This document shows, one piece after another, positions 5,393-6,170 of a stretch of DNA of 6,170 bases. The notes beneath the pieces are model-generated. The model had not been told where the DNA came from and did no database searches. It saw nothing but the letters and a program-made list of their open reading frames with translations. The position numbers and the translations under genes are program-made. The number at the start of each line of letters is the position of its first letter. Position 1 is the first letter of the stretch. Source of the stretch: Bacillota bacterium. GTDB taxonomy: Bacteria; Bacillota; Clostridia; Lachnospirales; Lachnospiraceae. The DNA lies in the NCBI GenBank assembly GCA_023437885.1, contig JAEZFH010000099.1, positions 1-6,170 on the forward strand, given 5' to 3'.

Positions 5393-5407
5393 TATTGTTA
5401 ACATTGG
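5393..5407. promoter_or_regulatory. Operator-like sequence in the gap before the AAA+ gene
   Basis: TATTGTTAACATTGG carries the same GTTAACATT core as O1 with one base missing to its left, and overlaps the GGAGA ribosome binding site of the next gene (5406-5410). It fills most of the 24-base gap. No promoter is visible next to it, so it may be a chance match. Confidence 0.25.
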
Positions 5408-5415
5408 AGATTAAA

Positions 5416-6170
5416 ATGAATTATACCGATACCATAAGAAGTGTAGAATTGGTGCTTGCCACCGGAGAAGTACCTCTGATTGTAGGTGAGAGCGGAATCG
5501 GAAAAACCGCTCTGGCCAAGGATATTGCCAGGAAAAATAGCTGGAGCCTGATTGTGATTGACGGAAATCTTCTGAAAGAAGGGGAGATCGGCGGCCTCCC
5601 GTCAATCGAAGCCTATACGGCCGTGGATGACAACGGGATTATAACAGAAAGAAAAACCACGGTTTACGCCGTTCATTATAAGCTAAGGGAAATTGACGAA
5701 GCGCTGTCAAAAGGAAATACCGTGCTTCTGTTCATCGACGAAATCAACCGCTGTGAGCATACCGTGCAACAGGAGCTAATGAATCTCATTCTTAACAGAG
5801 AAATTAACGGATACAAACTATTTGAAGGCGTCAAAATAATCGCTGCAATGAATCCTTCCGGCAAATACGGTTCGAATTATGACTATCAGGTTGTGGATAT
5901 GGATGCTGCACAGGAAAACCGCTTTGTCTGGCTGACGATGGAGCCCGACCATCAGCAGTGGCTGGATTGGGCTATGGAAGCAGGAATCGATCCCAAGGTC
6001 ATGGAATTCATCTCCACCTTCCCGGAATACTTGAACAAATCGGGCGAAGACAGTATAAAAGCGACCCCAAGAAGCTATGAGCGTATTTCCAAAGCATATC
6101 GGGTCTACAAGGAAGAAGGGAATATCCCCAGAGTGGCGTTTTTAAATGTCCTGAGAGGAAATGTCGGAAG
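5416..6170 (+). CDS. MoxR/AAA_5-type AAA+ ATPase, partial: 3' end beyond window
   Basis: 251 residues of a cytoplasmic AAA+ ATPase, expected to form a ring and use ATP hydrolysis to remodel a partner protein. Walker A is GESGIGKT (24-31) and Walker B is VLLFIDE (103-109). The sensor 1 asparagine is in AAMNPSG (N146), the likely arginine finger in ENRF (R169), and sensor 2 in TPRSYER (R219). The insert around 56-88 before Walker B and the order of motifs fit MoxR/AAA_5 proteins rather than proteases or helicase loaders. All catalytic residues look intact. The start ATG has GGAGA five bases upstream and lies 24 bases after the repeat-protein stop, with no terminator between, so the two are probably co-transcribed. 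MoxR-type ATPases typically pair with a vWA-domain protein encoded next to them; none is visible before the window ends. It is close in character to stand-alone ATPases rather than to MoxR of methanol oxidation, so no symbol is given. Confidence 0.9.
   Translation, partial: MNYTDTIRSVELVLATGEVPLIVGESGIGKTALAKDIARKNSWSLIVIDGNLLKEGEIGGLPSIEAYTAVDDNGIITERKTTVYAVHYKLREIDEALSKGNTVLLFIDEINRCEHTVQQELMNLILNREINGYKLFEGVKIIAAMNPSGKYGSNYDYQVVDMDAAQENRFVWLTMEPDHQQWLDWAMEAGIDPKVMEFISTFPEYLNKSGEDSIKATPRSYERISKAYRVYKEEGNIPRVAFLNVLRGNVG

Noticed and set aside
5411..5864. Minus-strand open frames under the AAA+ gene
   Set aside because: The plus strand encodes all AAA+ motifs in order; the antisense frames have arbitrary composition and no start signals.
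1..6170. Search for CRISPR arrays, tRNA or rRNA genes, insertion sequences and attachment sites
   Set aside because: No spaced direct repeats, cloverleaf sequence, transposase or terminal inverted repeats were recognised; the only periodic repeat is the coding 66-bp array.

Overview
The window looks like a chromosomal segment from a low-to-moderate GC Gram-positive anaerobe, most likely a clostridium of the Lachnospiraceae type. The reasons are strong AGGAGG-like ribosome binding sites, a lipobox-bearing solute-binding lipoprotein, very AT-rich intergenic DNA with near-consensus sigma-A promoters, and a LacI-family regulator beside a CUT1 sugar ABC transporter. The genus is an inference and cannot be fixed from the sequence alone.

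Left part (1-4262, all minus strand): a sugar-uptake locus. In transcription order it holds a LacI-family regulator (3228-4262), a strong intrinsic terminator (3168-3207), and a consensus promoter (TTGACA, 17 bp, TATAAT; 2973-3001). These are followed by the solute-binding lipoprotein (1450-2892), an intergenic stem-loop likely to attenuate read-through (1389-1435), a MalF-type permease (434-1303) and the start of a MalG-type permease that runs off the left edge (1-422). No transporter ATPase is seen, as is usual for CUT1 systems that share an MsmX/MsmK-type ATPase. Sites resembling TTGGTTAACATT recur near the lipoprotein promoter and upstream of the regulator gene, and are the best candidates for its operators.

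Centre (4263-4590): a divergent intergenic region. It carries the regulator promoter and one operator-like site on the left, and on the right an extended -10 promoter preceded by a 13-bp tandem repeat and followed by a leader with two small hairpins.

Right part (4591-6170, plus strand): a two-gene (or longer) cassette unrelated to sugar transport. The first gene encodes a 266-residue protein built from eight consecutive 22-residue repeats in perfect register plus a partial N-terminal one, predicted to form an alpha solenoid. Twenty-four bases later begins a MoxR/AAA_5-type AAA+ ATPase with intact Walker A, Walker B, sensor 1, arginine finger and sensor 2 candidates, cut by the right edge. MoxR-type ATPases usually work with a von Willebrand A (vWA) domain partner, so such a gene is predicted just downstream. 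This repeat protein plus ATPase cassette is the least described part of the window and its most interesting element; its function is unknown.
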